Under the pieces are notes generated by a model. The model worked only from the letters and a program-made list of their open reading frames with translations, made no database searches and was not told the origin of the DNA. Of a stretch of DNA of 8,644 nt, positions 6,298 to 8,644 are shown piece by piece (the stretch's first letter is position 1; each line of letters starts with the position of its first letter). The position numbers and the translations under genes are program-made. The DNA comes from Chitinophagaceae bacterium UBA2793 (GTDB lineage: Bacteria; Bacteroidota; Bacteroidia; Chitinophagales; Chitinophagaceae), in contig DEHT01000054.1 of assembly GCA_002352045.1 (NCBI GenBank), forward strand, positions 6,449 through 15,092, written 5' to 3'.

Positions 6298-6390
6298 GGT
6301 CGGCCTTGTTTTGAGTCTGTTTTACAAAGGTGGACCACCTTTTTTAGAGTCTGCGAATTACAAAAAAACTTACAAAGGTCGTCCACCTTA
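6298..6390. repeat. Cluster of three related palindromic repeat units (REP-like)
   Basis: Three related units follow each other: 6298-6319, 6329-6353 and 6377-6390. Each begins GGTCG or GGTGG, then CC and a CTT/T-rich part. The first two end in GAGTCTG (6313-6319 and 6347-6353). TTACAAAGGT precedes units two and three (6322-6331 and 6370-6379), with an extra TTACAAA at 6358-6364. The middle unit contains the palindrome AAAGGTGG-A-CCACCTTT (6326-6342). The third is an imperfect version with one mismatch. The cluster lies between the ends of two convergent genes, which is where repetitive extragenic palindromes usually sit. Confidence 0.6.
6326..6345 (+). terminator. Possible terminator formed by the middle repeat unit
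   Basis: AAAGGTG (6326-6332) pairs with CACCTTT (6336-6342) around a GAC loop, and six T cover 6340-6345. It lies 41 bp after the small membrane-protein stop and could end the ubiX transcript. The GC core is short, so termination would be modest; the palindrome may instead be there for the repeat's own reasons. Confidence 0.4.
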
Positions 6391-6412
6391 TACCAGCACC
6401 TTATTCTTAAAT

Positions 6413-6442
6413 AAAAAAGCCCCGAAAATTATATTTCGAGGC
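6413..6442 (-). terminator. Intrinsic terminator after lolA
   Basis: Read on the minus strand, GCCTCGAAA (6442-6434) pairs with TTTCGGGGC (6427-6419) around a six-base loop and is followed by TTTTTT (6418-6413). One pair is a U-G wobble in the minus-strand RNA and would be a C-A mismatch in plus-strand RNA. The hairpin therefore belongs to lolA, whose stop is about 34 bp upstream in that direction. Confidence 0.85.
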
Positions 6443-6475
6443 CTACTAAAAATTCATTTTTAAATTAGTTGTTCA

Positions 6476-7135
6476 TTATCTCAAATCCACCACTTCCACT
6501 CCCGGATATTTTTTAGCGTCAAAAACAAAGGTAGCATCCGATACCGCAGCGTTGGGCGTTAAAGAAGTGGTACTGTAGGTATAGCGGTTGCCGGTTTTTT
6601 CAAAAATTTTGGTGCTGCTGATGGCATTTTTATCAACATACAACAGTACTTTATGAAATGGCTTTGTTTTATCTATGGGTGTTAGCTCTACTTCCTTTAA
6701 AGTTTTTGCACCCACTTTTACCGGGCCGTTTAATTTGTATAAAAAATCTTTCTCGTAAAAATTAGTAAACAATTTTTGAGGTGTTAACGAATTGGCCGAA
6801 GGATCTAATTTGGTAATGGTTACCTCATTAGCTGCTTTATCAAAAGTCCATACATTGCTGCCGTCGCTAAAAATTTCCTGGCCGGTAACACTAATACGGT
6901 ACTTCACTCCTTTCATATAAACAGTACCTGTTTTTACACCCAGGTTTTTGCCAGCAGCGTTTTCTATTTTAAGCGAAAATTTTGCAGTTACGGTTTTGTA
7001 CGATTTGAATTTAGCACTTACAGCATCCAATACTTTTTTACCTTCGGGGTCGCTCTTGCCCATTCCTTTAGGCTGTGCCAATACAATGGCTGTAGAAAAA
7101 ACGATTAATGCAATACTTGTAAAAAATTTTTTCAT
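6476..7135 (-). CDS. lolA: LolA-like outer-membrane lipoprotein carrier protein
   Basis: This 219-residue periplasmic protein has a signal peptide of about 20 residues (MKKFFTSIALIVFSTAIVLA before Gln21). The mature part has the LolA beta-sheet pattern: VLDAVSAKFKSYKTVTAKFSLKI, then GVKTGTVYMKGVKYRI, the DGSNVWTFDKAANEVTI strand pair, and a C-terminal VLLYVDKNAISSTKIFEKTGNRYTY segment. LolA family proteins carry lipoproteins from the inner to the outer membrane by shielding the acyl chains in a hydrophobic half-barrel. The length is typical. It is a single gene here, with its own promoter (7190-7222) and terminator (6413-6442). Bacteroidota LolA proteins are divergent, so the family call is firm but client specificity is unknown. 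Confidence 0.9.
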   Translation of the reverse strand: MKKFFTSIALIVFSTAIVLAQPKGMGKSDPEGKKVLDAVSAKFKSYKTVTAKFSLKIENAAGKNLGVKTGTVYMKGVKYRISVTGQEIFSDGSNVWTFDKAANEVTITKLDPSANSLTPQKLFTNFYEKDFLYKLNGPVKVGAKTLKEVELTPIDKTKPFHKVLLYVDKNAISSTKIFEKTGNRYTYSTTSLTPNAAVSDATFVFDAKKYPGVEVVDLR

Positions 7136-7189
7136 CAGTTGTTTTATTTTTTAATGAAAGCTATATAAATAGCCTGCCACTTGGGTGCG

Positions 7190-7222
7190 CAAAGATAAGC
7201 AATAGACTTTTTGCCACATCAA
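7190..7222 (-). promoter_or_regulatory. Bacteroidota-type promoter for lolA
   Basis: On the minus strand TTG (7222-7220) is followed after 22 bp by TATCTTTG (7197-7190), a full match to TAnnTTTG. The predicted start of transcription is near 7184, leaving a leader of about 50 nt before the ATG. This is the best promoter match in the window. Confidence 0.6.
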
Positions 7223-7472
7223 TTGTTTAATACAATCCTCTAACAAACTGTTAATGTATCGGCTCCCAGGAAATTTCCTTCCAAATAAACCGTTTCATTT
7301 AAAAAGAAGCCTAATTTGCAGGCCTTCAACTTCAACACAACTATTGATGTAAAATAACTGACCCGTTGCCTCAAAAAGGCAATAACAGTTAACAATGTTT
7401 TACCAAAGTTTACCAATTACCATTACTGCGTATGGGTATTAATTTTTAAAGTAAACCATCAATAGTATAACC
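7223..7472. other. Upstream region of the DUF4407 gene with small repeats and a hairpin
   Basis: No gene is visible here. It holds a perfect palindrome AGGAAATTTCCT (7268-7279), and a hairpin with TTGCCT (7366-7371) pairing with AGGCAA (7377-7382) around CAAAA. It also holds three TTACCA copies at 7400, 7410 and 7417, the first two within TTTACCAA repeats spaced 10 bp. A -7-like TAATTTTT at 7440-7447 (seven of eight matches) lies 25 bp before the DUF4407 ATG, without a clear -33 box. The hairpin has no T-run and is not a terminator. Confidence 0.4.
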
Positions 7473-8644
7473 ATGAGCCAACAACACATTCCGCTTTCGC
7501 AAAGAGAAAGCTATGAACCTTCAGCATTCACGCAATTTTTATGGTGGCTATCCACCGCCGAAAAAGAAATTTTAATTGACTCCGTAATTGACCGCAACCG
7601 CTATCGTATTATTGGCATGAGTGTTTTAGCCACCTGGATATTTGCTACACTCGCCTGGGCCTATTTTTTCAGCACCATGATAGCTTCTCTGTTAATGGCT
7701 GTAGCCTTAGGTTTGTTTATGGGCTTCATTATTTTAACCATCGACAGGGCGTTGATAAAAGGCATCACTAAATTCAACAAACGAAAATTTGGCCCCTTGC
7801 TTTTTAGAGCATTGATGGCAATAACCATTGGCACATTTATGGCACAACCTGCCGTGCTGTATATGTTTGATAAAGAAATAAAACTGCAAACTTCATTGGA
7901 CAATGAAAATAAAAAAATTGCCAAACGTGCAGAGCTCGATTCATTATACAAAAACCAAAAAGAAGCATTGGCATTAAACAAAGCAAATATTCAAATGCAA
8001 CTCGATAAAAAATATGCATTGGTTGACAGTGCCCGAAATAATTTTTTACGAGAAACAGATGGCAGCGGCGGTACCGGCAAAATAGGCATTAAAGATATTG
8101 CCATCGCAAAAAGAAATGAATACCAAAAACTGGATGCCGAATACCAGGCGATGCTTAAAACCGAGCAACCCAAACTGGATAGTCTGGATAAGGTTTTGGG
8201 AGAAATGGAAACCAAGATAAAAGCCGAGGAAGCAACTTTTGCAACTTTGTTCAACGATGGTTTTTTAACCCGAATTGAAGCCTTAAACAACCTTATAAAA
8301 AACAATACTGCCTTACTGTTTAGGTATTACCTCATTGTTTTTATTTTAATGCTGATAGAACTAATGCCTGTAATTGCCAAAACCCTTCTACCCTCCGGCA
8401 GCTACGACGAAAAAGTAATGCTGCGGGAAGAAATGGAGAAAGACATGGCCGGCAGCAATATGCGAAAAGAACAGCAGTTAAAAGAATTGTACAATCAAAT
8501 GGCTTTCGACAACGATAAAGAAACCCTCACTGCATTTTTTACCCTTACCAAAGGCGACCGGGAAGAAAAGATAAAAGCCTTCAGTAAAAAATGGAAAGAA
8601 GAAAACCACCAAAGCTTTGATGGGCTTTGGGAAAAAATGAAAAA
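7473..8644 (+). CDS. DUF4407 family membrane protein with long coiled coil (3' end outside window)
   Basis: The frame is open from ATG 7473 to the window edge, 390 codons with no stop, so the gene is cut. An in-frame TAA at 7452-7454 fixes the start. The product has a cytoplasmic-looking N-terminus (SAFTQFLWWLSTAEKEILIDSV). Three hydrophobic segments follow at about 46-66, 69-90 and 109-130, with ILTIDRALIKG after the second, a pattern typical of DUF4407. A charged region rich in Lys, Glu, Gln and Ala at about 133-280 is likely coiled coil, apart from a small Gly-rich break (TDGSGGTGKIG, near 192-205). A fourth membrane segment lies near 281-303 (LLFRYYLIVFILMLIELMPVIAKTL), and a charged tail follows. 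Three membrane segments, a large soluble loop and a fourth segment is the known DUF4407 layout. Its function is unknown; the loop probably faces the periplasm. The product is transcribed away from lolA. Confidence 0.85.
   Translation, partial: MSQQHIPLSQRESYEPSAFTQFLWWLSTAEKEILIDSVIDRNRYRIIGMSVLATWIFATLAWAYFFSTMIASLLMAVALGLFMGFIILTIDRALIKGITKFNKRKFGPLLFRALMAITIGTFMAQPAVLYMFDKEIKLQTSLDNENKKIAKRAELDSLYKNQKEALALNKANIQMQLDKKYALVDSARNNFLRETDGSGGTGKIGIKDIAIAKRNEYQKLDAEYQAMLKTEQPKLDSLDKVLGEMETKIKAEEATFATLFNDGFLTRIEALNNLIKNNTALLFRYYLIVFILMLIELMPVIAKTLLPSGSYDEKVMLREEMEKDMAGSNMRKEQQLKELYNQMAFDNDKETLTAFFTLTKGDREEKIKAFSKKWKEENHQSFDGLWEKMK

Noticed and set aside
6286..6475. CRISPR array or toxin-antitoxin locus in the repeat-bearing gap
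   Set aside because: Repeats are degenerate and unevenly spaced with no unique spacers of equal length, and no open frame fits the gap.
7268..7279. Palindrome AGGAAATTTCCT as a specific operator
   Set aside because: It is a perfect palindrome but not placed against a clear promoter, and no second copy exists in the window; it is only noted in the intergenic entry.
7246..7390. Inverted octamers AACTGTTA (7246-7253) and TAACAGTT (7383-7390)
   Set aside because: They are 129 bp apart, AT-rich and without extended similarity, so chance is the simplest explanation.
7661..8305. Minus-strand open frames (7661-7981, 7837-8019, 7991-8305)
   Set aside because: They are opposite the open DUF4407 frame that runs from 7473 to the window end; their hydrophobic look is a by-product of the coding strand.
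1..8644. Phage defence system, genomic island or other mobile region
   Set aside because: Composition and codon use look even across the window, genes are housekeeping or envelope types, and there is no integrase, transposase, nuclease or tRNA junction.

Overview
The window looks like ordinary chromosomal DNA from a member of the Bacteroidota, most likely near the Chitinophagaceae. The evidence is AT-rich DNA, starts without clear Shine-Dalgarno sequences but with A-rich leaders, TAnnTTTG-type -7 promoter elements, a C-terminal type IX secretion (T9SS) sorting domain, a PafA-type alkaline phosphatase, and Bacteroidota-style DUF6370 and DUF4407 proteins. I see no transposase, integrase, phage gene, tRNA, rRNA or CRISPR array.

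Layout, left to right. (1) 1-294 is the 3' end of a large secreted or surface protein with a T9SS sorting domain, closed by a hairpin terminator at 313-347. (2) 368-2011 (-) is a periplasmic PafA-like phosphatase. It is divergent from 2164-3420 (+), a PLP enzyme of the alpha-oxoamine synthase family, probably making a sphingolipid- or sulfonolipid-type long-chain base; a terminator follows at 3426-3456. (3) A 170-bp leader with direct repeats and an inverted repeat precedes a two-gene unit: an exported Cys-rich DUF6370 protein (3629-3958) and an alpha/beta hydrolase (3961-4881). (4) 4919-5443 (-) is an exported or membrane-anchored thioredoxin-like protein. It is divergent from ubiX (5490-6053), which is followed by a 67-residue two-helix membrane protein (6082-6285). 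(5) 6286-6475 is intergenic. It holds a cluster of palindromic repeat units that looks like a REP-type element, and a minus-strand terminator. (6) 6476-7135 (-) is lolA, with a good promoter at 7190-7222. (7) 7136-7472 is a divergent intergenic region. (8) 7473 to the window end is a DUF4407 protein with four predicted membrane segments and a long coiled coil; it is cut by the window edge.

The genes do not form one pathway. A loose common theme is the cell envelope: secretion signal, periplasmic phosphatase, lipid synthesis or hydrolysis, periplasmic thiol chemistry, lipoprotein transport and small membrane proteins. I found no convincing new multi-gene system. The best candidates for a second look are the repeat cluster at 6298-6390, the duplicated motif upstream of 3629, the DUF6370/hydrolase pair, the unresolved substrate of the oxoamine synthase, and the DUF4407 protein.
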